DNA of 64,000 bases from Taxawa tesnikishii (nom. ined.) (Eukaryota; Ascomycota; Dothideomycetes; Dothideales), in assembly GCA_030247885.1 (NCBI GenBank), contig JAPDRO010000010.1, forward strand, positions 620,001-684,000, given 5' to 3'. Under the pieces are notes generated by a model. The model saw only the letters and a program-made list of their open reading frames with translations. It searched no databases and was not told the origin of the DNA. Position numbers and translations under genes: made by a program. Below, piece by piece: positions 1 to 11,919 of the stretch; position 1 is the first letter of the stretch; each line of letters opens with the position of its first letter.

Positions 1-708
1 AAAGAGTCTCGCCCCATCAAGATGCGTTTTGACGCCATTCTCTCGAGCCCAGTGGCAGATGCGCCGTAGTTCTTCGAGCGGAACGACAACGCCGCTGATC
101 GTATTTTCAAGCGCTATCACTCGCGTTGGGCATTTGTGCACATTGTCCGTCAACACTGCATGAGACTGAATATCTTCCAATGTCAAATACTGTCCGTTCG
201 AGGGTGTCACGGCTTGCATCATTGCGCCGCTCATGAAAGCCGGGCCACCGGCCTCGTTTTCCAGGATGTGTGCGTGAACGTCTGTGAGAATTGCATGAGG
301 TGGCTGGGTCAGGAGCGTACGAAGGCCGAGTTGGTTCGCCATTGTCCCCGTGGGCGTGAATGCGCCAGCTTCTTGTCCGCAGAGTAAGGAGATATCAGAT
401 TCGAAAGATGTTGTGGTTGTGTCTTCGTGGAAAACGTCGTCCCTGAGAGTGGTACTGATAATGGCAGCGAGCATACTCATCGAAGGAGTTGTGATCACGT
501 CGCCTGATGTACAGGTGAGTGACTCAACGCAAATTTGAGGTCAGCCTATCAGATCATGGAGAGACATACTGCGGAAGTCGTAGCGGGCTGGTCCAGGAGA
601 GTTCCATGCGATTGATTCTGCGTGTCTCTCCAAAATACTCTCCAGGGTGTTCAACGGAGGTTGCTTACGCGACGAAGCTTCGGAGTCGTCAATAGGAAGC
701 CGCACCAT
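1..708 (-). CDS. GLY1: L-threonine aldolase (low specificity), 5' part, runs off window
   Basis: This gene encodes a PLP-dependent threonine aldolase, which splits threonine or allo-threonine into glycine and acetaldehyde. Exon 1 (708..570) starts at MVRLPIDD and ends in the family block NSPGPARYDFRS. An intron at 569..504 has a GTATGT donor and a CAG acceptor (66 bp). Exon 2 (503..1) is open to the window edge. It reads DVITTPSMSMLAAIIST, then SLLCGQEAGAFTPTGTMANQ, AILTDVHAHILENEAGG, then HKCPTRVIALENTISGVVVP and finally GVKTHLDGARLF, which are hallmark threonine-aldolase blocks. The PLP lysine lies beyond the edge. The frame also stays open upstream to 897, but without an ATG, so 708 is preferred. 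No damage is visible. It is divergent from the MFS gene at 1444. Confidence 0.93.
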
Positions 709-1443
709 GATGCTGTGAGTTGGAATGTGAAAAGCGGGGATACCATCAAGTTTGGTAACAGAATAGAGACTGGCGAAGAAGTGCTCACGCGCGACTGGGA
801 TTGATCGGTGCAATAGGGTCGGTCTGCTGACATCGGTCGGAAATAGACAGTAAGCAACCTGATTCACCTGTTCACCCAAGCCCACTAGCATCAACAAAAT
901 CAGTGCACGTTCTGCCGTTCGTGGAGGTTAGTGCTGTGCTGTCTCAACAGATTGAGTCTGCAGGATAGACGACGTGGCTGGCTAATTTGTGGAGCAAAGC
1001 CAAGAAATAAATAAAGATCCTCGACTAAATGTGAGAAACGGGAGTGCCGATGGGTTTTGAAGGTAGGTAGTACAGGAGATCTAGTGATCGTCATCGGCAC
1101 TAGCAAGTTAAACTTGTAAATGATCGCCAAACCCAGTGTCGATCAGTGGATCGCTGGGTACACAAGCCTGCTAGCTGAGTGGATATGTCTTAATGTGAAC
1201 CGCGGGGCAGTCGGTTAGACGTTTCGGGTAGAAGAGTTGCACGGGCCCACTCACTCTAATCTGTTGTTATGTCACTATCGCCTCCCGTCTTGCAAGACAT
1301 ATATTTACCAAACGAACTGTTTCGACCTAATTGGGTGAGCACTTGCGGCTCTTGCGACGGATTCTCTCGTCTTGTTCAGAAAATCCCAGAACTCAAGTCA
1401 GCGTCTGCACTCACATCGGTCTAAAGAACCACGGATCTCATCC
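709..1443. other. Divergent intergenic region between threonine aldolase and MFS genes
   Basis: About 735 bp separate two divergently transcribed genes, so it should hold both promoters. I see no convincing coding sequence. A short ATG-started frame at 1269..1334 (MSLSPPVLQD...) followed by a GTGAGC could be an upstream exon of the MFS gene, but nothing confirms it. Confidence 0.5.
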
Positions 1444-3142
1444 ATGGATTCATCAAGTGACTGCGAGCAACAAATTGCACGTCGAGGTCTGCAAAAGACC
1501 GAATCAAGTCACTTGCAATGGGACAAAACAAACGAAGAATATCCCCGAAACTGGTCTACAGCTCGCAAGACTTACGATGTAGCAGTCATCGTGTTCCTGG
1601 AATTCTACACGTTGAGTGACTTCCAGGAGTTTATCTTAGCTTTGTGTAGACTACTAATTGTACATAGGACTGCGATTAGCACAACTGGGGTTGGACTTTG
1701 ACACGCTGCACGTTCGAAGGATTCGAAGCTCACCACGTCTTTAGCCATCCGCTGCCGCCCTTGCCCACAATGAGTACGGTCTGAGTAGCGTCATCGCCTT
1801 AGTAGCGTTCACTTTCATGTAAGTATGCAAGCCAAGCTGACTCTGCCTTTGAGTCTCACGAAAGTCACAGGTATCAATTGGGACAAGCACTAGGCGGGCT
1901 TCTCATGCCGCCCTATTCGGAGTCATTTGGCCGAAGGAAGCCCTACCTTTGCTCATGTGCGGTGTATGCCATTTCTTCACTGATCGTCGGTGTGGTACCC
2001 TCTGTTGCTGGAGTGTTCGTAGGACGGCTCTTTTCTGGCTTCGCTTCCTCGGTGCCTTCTGTTGTCCTCGCCGGCAGTATCGAAGATATCTTTGCTAGCA
2101 AGACTCGCGTATGGTTGATTCTCTTGTGGAATAGCTCAACCACACTCGGACTAACTATCGGGCCAATCTATGGGTCATACATCGGCGAAGCAGTCGGCTG
2201 GTAGATAACTGACTTGTGACATGTGCTTTATGGTCGGCTGACGGTTTACTCAGGCGTTGGATATATTACACCTCTGCGATAATCACAACCGGGGTATTTG
2301 TCCTGTTATTGGGTATACGCGAAAGTCGTCCAAGCAAGCGTCTCGCTCTGAAGCACACCGAACTGGAAAAGGCTGGCTATCAACACCTAAAACCTGCTGA
2401 CAATCCGGATACAATCCACAGCCCGCGCACTTTTGTGAGAGTGGTTCTATGGAGGCCCCTACATCTTGGGTGCACGGAACCGATCATCATCATGGTATCG
2501 CTTCTGAATGCTACAGCCTGGGGCCTGATCTATCTTTTCACTGAGTCAATGACTGTCGTATACAGTCAGTATGGCTGGCATGACACCACCTGTTCGCTCG
2601 CATTTCTGGCCATCGCAATCGGGATTCCATTCAGCATCATGCCACGCCTCTGGGACTTGAGAGTCATGAATCGGCGTACTCAAAACGGTGAGGATATCCA
2701 GCCAGAAGACAAGATCATCGGTTTTGCCATCGCAGCACCCGCCCTGGCCATAGGCCTCTGGTTATTCTCCTGGACCATTCCGCCGTTCGTACATACACAC
2801 TGGATCGTCTCCATGCTCGGCTTGGCCTTGATCGGTTTCGCAGCCAACGAGTTCGCCTACACATTGAACGGATACCTCGCTGATTCATATACAATATATG
2901 CGTCATCAGGTCTTGCTGTTCTCGCGTTTCTTCGCGGCATCATCTCCGGATGCATGCCACTTTTCGCGCATCAGATGTTTGCCGGCTTAGGATCCAACGT
3001 GGCTGGATCCATCATCGCGGCTGTGGCGAGCTTGTTTTGTATCACGCCGTACGTGTTCTTCAAGCATGGAAAGAGCTTGAGGGAGAGAAGCAACTTTGCA
3101 CGATATAGCGCGGAGATCAATCGGGAGCATGGCGATGAGTAA
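1444..3142 (+). CDS. MFS multidrug-type transporter, DHA1 family, 5 exons, 493 aa
   Basis: This is a plasma-membrane major facilitator, probably a drug/H+ antiporter of the fungal DHA1 type. The exon model is 1444..1610, 1668..1689, 1745..1818, 1871..2200 and 2254..3142. The four introns (1611..1667, 1690..1744, 1819..1870, 2201..2253) are 52-57 bp, GT-AG, and keep frame throughout. The N-terminus has the family block EYPRNWSTARKTYDVAVIV. Next come STTGPSAAALAHNEYGL and YQLGQALGGLLMPPYSE with the motif A-like ESFGRRKPYL. GRLFSGFASSVPSVVLAGS and GPIYGSYIGEAVGWRW follow, and then the six C-terminal helices. The length of 493 aa is normal. An in-frame start at 1372 is possible but would require a non-ATG codon. 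The substrate cannot be told. No damage was seen, so it looks functional. Confidence 0.92.
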
Positions 3143-3383
3143 TGAGTGGAAAGGGAGGCACATCAAGAGAGGAGACGCGCGGTCGTTCCAGCGCATCTGA
3201 CGCCTAGGCGACCTCTTGGTTTTAAGACGGCACATTATCTAGAGAGTAAGCGTCCATAGTAGGGAGATTTCGCCTCTTCTTTAGCCAGTTAGTTGACTCA
3301 AGCGCTTTAAGACAAGAGGAGAGAACCCCTTAGACATACTATGGCCTGGCCGCTGTTCTCAAGAAAACCACAATGTAGTGTTA

Positions 3384-3452
3384 ACATGGACCGCGGGGTA
3401 GTGGAACAGGTAGGGTAATGGAAGACCGAGTTGCAACCCTTTCAGCTTCGAC
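3384..3452 (-). mobile_element. Solo 3' end of a type I Fot1-like transposon
   Basis: The sequence begins as a decayed terminal repeat after TA (3382-3383). It contains ACCGCGGGGTAGTGGAACAGG, then GGGTAATGGAAG, and runs into the region that follows the transposase stop in complete copies (compare 62054..62125). Only the outermost ~70 bp remain. Position 3453-3454 is a TA at which a second element end begins, so the remainder was probably displaced by that later insertion. Confidence 0.7.
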
Positions 3453-3454
3453 TA

Positions 3455-3677
3455 ACGTAAACCGTGGGGAAGCGAGCCAGGTGGGGAACGAACCACCGAA
3501 ATGCGACCCTCCCATCTTTGATCATTACTACTACCTACCATGAATGTATCAACACCTAATAAACTCGCCTGTACTGAAGCTGGTATACAGAACGCTATCT
3601 CTGCGCTTGAAAAGAAGGAACTCAAGTCAACTCGCAAGGCTGCAGGCGCGTTTAACATCCCCTATACAAGTATCCAA
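3455..3677 (+). mobile_element. 5' end fragment of a type I Fot1-like transposon (AAGCGA subfamily)
   Basis: After TA 3453-3454 the fragment opens with ACGTAAACCGTGGGGAAGCG and the second repeat unit GGGGAACGAACC, matching the 5' end of the element at 62054. An ATG at 3540 starts MNVSTPNKLACTEAG and reads through the helix-turn-helix start (ELKSTRKAAGAFNIP). Similarity stops near 3677 and the rest of the transposase is absent. It is a decayed fragment nested in the element end at 3384. Confidence 0.82.
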
Positions 3678-4388
3678 CGGTTTGTCTCCATCTTTGTTAG
3701 CCTGAGCTGGGTTTGCTCCAAGCTAGAGGTGGCACTGGGGCGCTCTCCCGAGTGCTAGAACACGGATGCAGATGGCTTAAGAATGATGACATCCTCTAGA
3801 CGCCTACTGTTCGTTGACTGCTCATACTGTGCTAGACGAGGCAAACGTAGCCGCGATTCATGTCATTTACCATTAAGAGCCGGCACGGTGCTCGTAATGC
3901 AACAGAGTATCGACACCTAACCGCTCCGCCAGTCTGCGTAGATAGAGTTTTTGTGGTAACCAACGCAGAGCGAGATCTGAATCGGGATAGCCGTACACAA
4001 ATGTTGGGCAAGATCGAGCGTTCGTTCCCGGTGAAGGACGGACACTATATTGGGTACTCACCGTATGTTGCAGGTCGTTTAAGCTAGCGTAGTACGAGAA
4101 GAGGGAAGGAAGTAGTGCAAAGGGGACTGTAAGGACAGAAAAAGGCAGAAGGGACAAGTAAGGGCTGTGGAAACGCAAGCGAAAAGATGAGTTTGGCCAT
4201 TCACGACGGGAACAGGACGATGAACAAAGACTAGATCGAGAAGAGCCAGACTGGCCACTCTCTGCATCGCTAATATGTAAGCGAAGGTACATTGACTGCT
4301 GAAGACTATGCCTTGCACCTATCCTTTGCACTCGAGCATCCTGCTCACGCTCTTAGGATACTCCAAAACTCCGCCTAATACGTCTCGT
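3678..4388. other. Gene-poor stretch, no assignable feature
   Basis: A minus-strand open frame (4331..3873) contains a plausible-looking stretch, CPTFVYGYPDSDLALRWLP, but I do not recognise it and see no supporting start or partner exon. I found no element ends here. Confidence 0.4.
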
Positions 4389-5852
4389 TCACCTACCTAG
4401 CCAACATCGTCGCCGTCTTGAAGGGCTTGAAGAATGGTAACGCGGAACCCAGCCCCCACTACCCAAAGGTCGTACAACCGCAGCACCTCCGTTTATCATG
4501 TCCTCGAATGCGACGTGCAGCTTCCAGTCCGTGCCGATCACAGTCCATCTGAAGAGCGGAAGGTCTTCTTGAGACCTCGTATGCTCTGCAACTTCACTTT
4601 CCTTATCCTTTCCCGGCGCTAGTATCTGCTTATCAGCTTGTCCGAAGTGGACCCTCAACTCTTTCAGCTTCTCCAGCCCGACGAAATACCAGACACCGAG
4701 CTGCAGACTGGCTTCCAAATAGCTCTTGCTTGGCTCACCGACCTCAATGCGGCCCGGCTGAGCTAGCCTGCTCACGCTCGTCTCTGACATTTGGCTGAGT
4801 CTCATTGTGGGGTCTGATGTGCGTAGTGCGGTGTACACCGGAGCAGTGGTAGGCGTGTGGGCTGAGACGGCGATGGCGAGGTCTGCCTTCTTGGTCGGGA
4901 TGGCGGTGTTGTAGACATGTGGAAGGAGGCTGTTGGAGTTGATGTCGCTGTATTGGCTGTAAGCACCGGTATGCGTTAGTCGCGATGGCTGTGAGGCCCA
5001 CACCGAACATGGACCAAAACTCATACATCCTTGACAAATGACATCCCGTCTAACTCCGGTTGCGCGAACACGTCCTCTAGTAGCTTTGCTGCTATCGCCA
5101 ACCATGGAGCTTCGGGCTCGTTGTCCACGAAGCACACCTTTGCTCTCTCCAACGTGCTTATGGCCTTGCTCCATAGCGCCTGATCGGCGAACTGATCGGT
5201 GTTGATTGATGTGTCAAAGGCATATTCAGGGATAGTCTCAAAAGGCAGGGCGGCTCTGAAGGTTTCTTTTAACACGACTCATTGGCGTCGCACCCAAAAC
5301 ATCAATATAATCGATACCTTCAAAGACCCAGGTATCACTCTTAACCCGTGCAACGGCAGCCCGTTTATCAGATCTATAACGCTCCGCGGCGGACTGGCAT
5401 CTGGGGTCATAGTGTACTTGAGCGGCGGACTGGCAACGGTAGATGTCTCTCAGCTCCCTCACAGGGCCTCCAGCGCGAACTTTCGTCGGAGAAGAGGAGC
5501 CAGAACTGACTGTGTGAGGTAGCTGAATGTTACTGAGAACGCTCGCCGCGGTTGTGACAGAGGTGTGGTCGTCCTAGGCTCTAGTACGTTTGCGCGGCGA
5601 CATCATTGCGCCACGCGCTGTGTTTCGTGTCCAGATGCGTCGTTTGCGCTTTAGCGACTGGCTCTGGGACGCTGAACAGATGTCGTCGGAGGGCTTGACT
5701 GGCCATGTGGATGGAGGAGGAGTTGGTGGAGCGAGAGTCGGTGCGACGCGGAGCGCCGCAGGTTTCTTTAATAGCGATAACGGGAAATCATCTTGCTGAA
5801 AGGGCACAGCACTGTCAAGCCACGACTCAACGAACCTCCAGTCGTTTGGCAT
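4389..5852 (-). pseudogene. PDDEXK_12-like nuclease-fold gene, decayed (copy 1)
   Basis: The minus strand carries, in different frames, the successive parts of a fungal PD-(D/E)XK nuclease-like protein. The N-terminal block is FVESWLDSAVPF with a basic/proline-rich linker (5852..5574). A helical middle part (5275..5021, e.g. LWSKAISTLERAKVCFVDNE) follows. The core (about 4990..4440) reads TKKADLAIAVSAH, then PGRIEVGEPSKSYLEASLQL, and ends FRWTVIGTDWKLHVAFED. The expected acidic-x-Lys motif is replaced by IEVGE, so catalysis would be lost. No intron set joins the frames cleanly. Family assignment is from remembered sequence pattern. A poorly sampled but live gene with unusual introns is less likely. 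Confidence 0.6.
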
Positions 5853-6435
5853 AAGAACGATGGAAGGACAAATGTGGTAGCGCTATTGAAGAGGTTGTGG
5901 GGGTCATTGTGGTTGTGCTTATTTTGGTCTGTTGCCTGAGCACCGCCAAGGTGCGCCTGCCAAGGAATCCCCGTACGCCCGAGCGGACGCCATGAAGCGC
6001 TTCCGCGCCACAAGCAGAACGTACATCGAGTTTATGAGGTCGTAAGGAGATCCACTACATTAGCATGCTCTACCTCATAGCAATTGTATTTTGACTATTG
6101 TCGCCAAGCAACTCGTTAGTCCGATCGAGGTCTTTCGTGTTCAGGCTTCTTGTGCATTACGCTGAGTCTCTTAGAGAGAGCTTCTTGAGAACATGTTACT
6201 ACCCGGCTCCCTTGATGCAGTGGTTGTTCGTAGTTTCGAAAGACCGGATGCACTAAAAGAGCACTGTCTCCTGTCACTCAATATGTTCGAACTGTCTAGA
6301 CAGTCGGTACAAAACGTCCAACGGGACTTGATTCGCTTGACTCAGCAGTAGTTGGAACGTTGCATCTCCGGCCACGATCCCTAACACGAATACGGTGAGC
6401 ACGGTTCAGACTTGTGAGTGGTAAAGATTCGCGCA
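5853..6435. other. Intergenic, nothing recognised
   Basis: About 580 bp with only short accidental frames. I see no element ends, RNA gene or family motif. Confidence 0.4.
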
Positions 6436-6640
6436 TCATCCTAAACATCCATGTAAGACAGCAACATCTACAATTGTTGGCTCTGGTATTATAGGAACCA
6501 TCTAGCTTTGTTTCGCAGTGTGCGAACTTTCAGCTTCGGGATACATTACGCGCGTAGCTACTTGCTTGCGGCCGCTAACCGTGATCTGGAGAGAACGGTC
6601 AACGCCTAGTCCAGTCTACGGCTGTGCAACAGGCGGCGTT
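6436..6640 (+). repeat. Unclassified dispersed repeat, 5' piece
   Basis: The sequence TGTAAGACAGCAACATCTAC followed by the GCGCGTAGCTACTTGCTTGC block and CGTGATCTG is shared with 31036..31180. It is a short piece of the same unclassified repeat whose longest copy is at 31036..31935. Confidence 0.7.
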
Positions 6641-6699
6641 CACAGTTGAAGCTCTAGGTAGCTGACCACAAGGCGGTGTTCTGCGGCGGAATAGATAGT

Positions 6700-7205
6700 G
6701 TAGTCGTTCAGGAGATGATGGTGGGTGCAAAACTAGGTTGTTTCGAGGATGCTACGCTGGAGCGTCATGGACAAGCAACCGGATGCGTGGGTAGAACTTC
6801 ATCATTACGTGCAGCTTCGTGCGGGGATGCAAGCCCAAGGGAGCAAGACTATTGCGGAGCATACAGCAGCTGTAGCGGCCCTTCCCGTAGACACCTTCAT
6901 CATGGGCTATTTTTGGCCGGCGCTTGGGAGACAACACACCGAAAACCGAAACCCAGATCCCGTCTCTCGCGCCATTACGATACATCTCGTTTGCTAATGT
7001 TATGACCGCCAAAAGGCGGGTTTCGGGAAACGGTCTGCACATGAAGACAGATGGGCGGGGCGAGATCTACGGCTACCGTCCATCTGCCATCGCTCCGGAG
7101 CTCGTAGTCGTACCATCGGATCCAGGACGGGATGATAGCGTCGGACTAGGAGACAAGTTTCTCCGGTGTCCTTTCCACTTCCCGTTTCCTGGATCAGTAA
7201 TATCG
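6700..7205 (-). repeat. Unclassified dispersed repeat, inverted copy
   Basis: Read on the minus strand this matches 31600..31930 and 9596..10095: the CCAGGAAACGGGAAGTGGAA block near 7195, then the pyrimidine-rich and promoter-like middle, and GTATCGTAATGGCGCGAGAG near 6985. Divergence from the other copies is large (many substitutions and small indels), suggesting an old family. Confidence 0.65.
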
Positions 7206-7556
7206 TCGTCCTTGACAGTACAGAACGGAGTGGTCCGTATGGTGTACAGTCTACTCGTAGCGGTCAAGAAACACGTCGATAGCCCGACCGACCAGCATTA
7301 GGCGATCTGAGATTAGACAAGCACATGAGACCAGGGAAGGCATCAAAGGGAAGAGCAAGGCCACGAAAGCGCGAGGCGTTCTATAAACGCAACATTGGCC
7401 TCTCCAGGAAAAGCTGCACGGACTGGAACGTGTTCGAACGCGACGCGTTCCAAACATGCAACTTAGCGTTAGCCGGTAGATTCTTGTGGAATGCGTCGCA
7501 TCCCGGAGAAGAATGCCTGAGTAGGCCGGTCTCCATGCACGGGTAGCGCAACCTCC
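7206..7556. other. Intergenic, nothing recognised
   Basis: About 350 bp between the repeat and the PDDEXK-like pseudogene, with short frames on both strands and no recognisable motif. Confidence 0.4.
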
Positions 7557-9089
7557 TCATTTTGGATTGCACAGCACATGCTTCTCAAACCAAGCCCTGT
7601 ATTCCTCATGACTCCACCTCATAAGCAGCAACAGCGTAGCCAAGATCTGACAGACACCCAGTCTGCTCTTGCTCTCTCCAAACGTCCCGCAGTCCCACAG
7701 TATTATCTCTCCTTCCTCGTTCTGCTTCGCAGCCAGGAGACTCCACGTAGGCCCTTGCACTACCATGACAGGCGACAACAGCATCTCTGCATCTTTGTTG
7801 CCCGCTTCTTCGGTCAAATATCGGAGTCGCTGATACTGCGCCAACAGCCAGGTGCTCAGCTGCCCGTACGCGGCTTGTTGTCCCTCGCCGGACTGCTTCG
7901 TCTCAATGCTGACCGCGATGGGACGGTTGGCGATGGGCAAGTGGTCAGTCTGGTTGAACGACTGCGGTCGGCCGGGCACGATAGGCTTTGTGTGCCGGAA
8001 AGCGATCTTCATCTCTTTTGTCGGTTCGAGGGTTATCGCAAAGTCGACCATCTTACCACTTATAGTATGGCCGCCTGCGTCCAGAGGTAGGAGTTCTTGG
8101 CTGGAGATATGGGCGGAAGTACTGTTTGTCGAGTTAGCGTCAGTCATGTGCGGAGAACGCTGGGCTAGGACAACTCCATGAGATGCAGATCGGAACGACA
8201 GCAACAACGCATATGTTGTTCAAATCGAGTAGCGAGTCGTACGCACCACATCTAAGCGCCATCAAGCCGAGAGAATGATGAACGACTGAATTCTAGGCCG
8301 CCTCGCTTTCTCTCGACTCGGCATATCGTCGAGTGTGACGGATCACCCTGTCAGGGTCCATGACACTCGGCGGCTTCTTGTAAAGATAGGTTCCGCTGAT
8401 CATGCTCTCATTCCACGCGAGCCCCAAAGCTGGCTTGATGGCATACTGCCAATATTCAGTATCTTTCCCGTACCATGCCGGATATACTGCAAATGTACCT
8501 CTAGCTCCTTTGGCACAGCACCTATTCCGTATGAGAAGTACCGTGTTTGCCTCACCAGCCGCACTAGCTCTTCCGGAAGACCTTCCTCCCATCCTTCTTC
8601 TGATAGTATAGTCCGCAGTATGACGGGCTTCTCCAACCCCTCAGCGCGCCGACCTTTGTTGGACTGGATGACTTTCTCGAATGGTAGCTGCTGGCTGCTT
8701 GCGAGCTTGTGGCAGAAGAGCGTGTACGCTTCGATGATGAGCGAAGGGGGATAGCTAGTATGTCGAAGGCTTGCGAGTGCCGCCGACGAGGGCGTGGTGT
8801 GTGGTCTACCTCTACATTGAGCGCGGGTTCGTCTGGTTGGTATTAGAACTTTCTTATCCAACATTATCTATAACGCTAGGGGTTGAAGGGTTTGGGACCG
8901 ACCGCCAGACATGATGTGCCTCTTTCTCTTACGGCAACTGGTGTTCGCAGGCGCGTGTGGGCTGCCGAAGCCAGCCAAGGGTGCGATGCTACTCTTGCGC
9001 TCCCTTGATGGGGCAGTGCGAGTGCAGTCAGGGCTCGAGAGTAGAGAAATATCGAGCGTAGATAGCCAGTCTACAACGCGCAAGGCCAT
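7557..9089 (-). pseudogene. PDDEXK_12-like nuclease-fold gene, decayed (copy 2)
   Basis: The reading starts at ATG 9089 (MALRVVDWLSTLDISL, a WL-type N-terminal block), followed by a basic KRKRH stretch. A central part (8864..8293) carries LPEELVRLVRQTRYFSYG, then in another frame AVYPAWYGKDTEYWQYAIKP. The C-terminal nuclease core (8207..7557) is one open frame: KMVDFAITLEP, HLPIANRPIAVSIETKQSG (acidic-x-Lys motif kept), QAAYGQLSTWLLAQYQRL, PVMVVQGPTWSLLAAKQ and ends EEYRAWFEKHVLC. The core keeps the D and E-x-K positions, but the upstream frames do not join by evident introns. A partial copy lies at 25467 on the other strand. Confidence 0.68.
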
Positions 9090-9357
9090 TCGGTGGTGGT
9101 GGTGACCGCAAGCAAAGAACTTGCTTGCTGCGTACAAGTACACGTTGTCGCGTAAACAATCCACACAGCTGGGTGCGGAAACCCTCCGCAGACTGCCAAG
9201 CGATCTGTATGACAAAGGAACAACGCATCAGCACATTGACCGATAGCCAACGCTTCGTTATCATGTCAAAATGTCTTCGTAAACCTCATGCGACCTCGAC
9301 TAATTATTGCGCCAGATCGAGGCGAAGATAACAGAGGAGTAGACCCGCCCTTACTCA

Positions 9358-10095
9358 CCGAGAAATGACTTATTTGGTGTGTCATATGTCTTCACAGCTT
9401 TCTTACAAGCCTCGGGAAGGGGATTACCAAGCACGCTATGAGATGCGGGCGCTGTTAAGACGTATACAAGTGGAAGAGGTCCGAGGATAAGCTCTTGAAG
9501 GAAGCACAAACACAATCTGCGTATTTGCAGTTTCTCTCCTTCACCATAGTGTAAGACTGCACTTTAACTGACTTTCCATTAGTAAGGATGGCATTGTGAC
9601 CGATCCAGGAAACGGGGAATGGAAGGGAGGTCGGAAACTTTTTCCCCAGTCCGAATCCGATGTTGAATCATCCAGTCCCGGATCTGTAAGCACGACTATG
9701 ACCTCTGGCTCATGGGTACGCGACTCCTGTCATTGGTCCGGCGGTTCAGTGGATAAGATAGTAACAACCCTGACCCCTGCGGGGTCCATAGCTTCAAGAA
9801 TCAACCAATTAATTGACTATGACCTCCGGCAGATGGACGGTAGTGCCAGTACTCCCTTCACGGATCTGTCCCCTTATGCAGGTCAATTCCCAGATTCCGC
9901 TTCTCAGCGGTCTTAGCGCGTGTTTTTTTGGTTAGGCGGAGCGTATCGTAACAGCGTGAGAGACGGAATCCAGGTTTTGGTGCTTTTGTGCGCCGGTACG
10001 AAGTGGCGCACGATAAGGGTGTCCACAACAGGGTGCGCCGCAGCTGCTGTGTCTTGTTCAGCCCCCACGAAGCTGCACGGAGTGACAAGATCTGG
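9358..10095 (+). repeat. Unclassified dispersed repeat, second longest copy
   Basis: Aligns with 31340..31935: the block ending in reading frame MRALLRRIQVEEVRG-stop (9490 region), TCTGCGTATTTGCAG, then GATCCAGGAAACGGGGAATG at 9602 and the TATCGTAACAGCGTGAGAGA block at 9945. The short protein reading at the end of its first half is conserved with conservative changes in the copy at 31036, which suggests the family once carried a coding sequence. Confidence 0.68.
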
Positions 10096-10370
10096 ATTAA
10101 GGGATCCCGGCATCTATTTTAAAGCTTGTGTAGAGATAGCAAAGCTAGCGATGCCCGAGGGACGAGCAGTGCCTGCTCGTCACATGACCTTGCACTGGAA
10201 GAGGCATTGACGCTTCTTTATCACACATCGACGGCAAACACCCGGACAAAGTTGGGTACAACTTGCCGCAGCCCTGCGTTCTGGGCGCAAACCACGGCGC
10301 TTCACGTCGCACGTCGCCCCATCTAAGCAGGTTCAGCGCCGTGTATTCTTTGATACTGTAGATGGACGAG

Positions 10371-10689
10371 TGTTATGAACCCCGGGTCAGTACGCGCGAC
10401 GGGCTTGGCAACTTCATTGGTTGCCAAGCGCGCATATAGAAGATGCGCGACGCTCGCGACATCCGCGACATGAGCGAACGTCGCTCATGCCGCGAGAAGC
10501 GCACTACTCACCCTTTGTACGAAATCCCTTGAGTATGTTATTACGTTTCTTTACCGTAAATAGGAGCTTCGTGCTCAGCTCGTGCGGCAAGTTCAATCAC
10601 TGCCTTCTCTTATACAATCCAGCGTACCTCCTTACCTGCAATACTACTGCTCCCTGCCTCGTTGTCTAGTACTAGGCTTACCTGCTACA
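10371..10689 (+). mobile_element. Solo-LTR-like element
   Basis: A TG...CA bounded block of about 319 bp starts TGTTATGAACCCC and ends CCTGCTACA. Its internal part (TTTCTTTACCGTA, GGAGCTTCGTGCTCA, CACTGCCTTCTCTTATACAA, TGCAATACTACTGCTCCCTG) matches the block at 42288..42568. No internal retrotransposon sequence accompanies it, so it is best read as a solo long terminal repeat. It is moderately old, judging from divergence between the two copies. Clear flanking target duplications are not seen here. The assignment of family (perhaps Copia-like) is open. Confidence 0.55.
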
Positions 10690-11500
10690 GCAAACTACAA
10701 TTCTTTGCGACTTTTGGCCAACTCTTTCGGCTACCAGATTCATGGAAATCTAGGCAAATTGACCATTTTCGCGACAAATGCACGACTTTGACACTTTTCC
10801 ATATTTTGCTAATGCACAGCCTGTATGCACACTAGTACTCATACAGAACGAAAGCGCAAAGGAATAGAGACGGCAAGCCTCGATATTGGACTCTTGCCCT
10901 TTGTGGTTGTTGCGTGATTACCGAGAACTGTTGTTGGAATACTCGCCAACTTTTGCCGTTCCAGCTACGGATAGAAAGCGGAAAGGCCCCGCTGATTTTG
11001 AATAACTACACGAGTAGGATGTCCGCCGTTTGACAGTTTCGGTCTGTGCAAATGAGCGGTTTTAACGTCTCATCAATGCCCTATCAATGTCACGCAGGAT
11101 GCAGGCTAGAGCAGGGAACCCAAGAAGGATCTGCTAAGCTCAGGGGCATGCTCGCACGCATGCGATATTGAGATTGAAAATCGAACGGCCCTAATCTGGA
11201 CTCAGGCAAACATAGATAGCACTGCTATCTACAGAGACTCAGTCTAAATACTCACACAACTGATTACACAACAGATAGAGAAACAGAATACTCTTTCACA
11301 ACAGGTTTTGTTTTAGGTTGAGGTACAAAAAGCCGTCTCTACCCGCATGAAGACTGTCTTCCGACTGTTCATGATCCTCAACATTGACGGCGCCCGCTCA
11401 CCAATTCATCTCATTTGCTCAACAAGGGTCAGCCACAGATGTATTGATCGGTCTGGATACTAGTCACAGGTACGCATAACCAAACACGACCTGTATAGAT
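10690..11500. other. Non-coding stretch of about 800 bp
   Basis: Rather AT-rich sequence without long open frames or element ends. A TATA/CT-rich tract around 11240-11330 may be promoter DNA for the gene that follows. Nothing else is assignable. Confidence 0.4.
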
Positions 11501-11917
11501 TTGGCTCAGCCCATCTGCATGTTTTACACGGTTCTAACACAGACCGTTTCCTGCTTAGCCGAAGAGTGCCGCTTCCCGATACACTCTGCCACTATCATGC
11601 CTTCCTTTGCCTCTAGCATGAGAACAGTATATCTGTCTGGCTCGACCTCTAACAAACAACAAGAACGAAAAGAGCAACAACATCAACATGACGATGAGCA
11701 TGTCGCGCTCCGATGTTCATCTGTCAGGTTGCTACCCGACAACAGTGACACAACTACCACAAGAGAGAACGAGGTGGTGATCAGAATGCTGGACCATACC
11801 CCTACGAAAAGGCCGCTGCTCTACGGTCTGTACAACGCCAGCTTACCATCTGTCAGCCATTTGAAAAAGCAGGCGTCGCACGATTACGATCACGGAAGCA
11901 AGTCAGAAGGTCCTTAG
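11501..11917 (+). CDS. Unrecognised open frame upstream of the Cdc25-like gene
   Basis: A 138-codon frame ends 2 bp before the ATG of the phosphatase frame. It is Ser/Gln/His-rich (QQERKEQQHQHDDEH) and contains KRPLLYGLYNASLPSVSHL. The frame has no ATG until 11597. It could be the N-terminal regulatory part of the same gene, separated by an indel or an unrecognised intron, or an unrelated upstream frame. I do not recognise a domain. Confidence 0.3.
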   Translation: MAQPICMFYTVLTQTVSCLAEECRFPIHSATIMPSFASSMRTVYLSGSTSNKQQERKEQQHQHDDEHVALRCSSVRLLPDNSDTTTTRENEVVIRMLDHTPTKRPLLYGLYNASLPSVSHLKKQASHDYDHGSKSEGP

Positions 11918-11919
11918 AT

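Noticed and set aside
1269-1334. Possible extra first exon of the MFS gene (MSLSPPVLQD)
   Set aside because: The gene is already of normal length from ATG 1444, and no acceptor in correct phase stands out.
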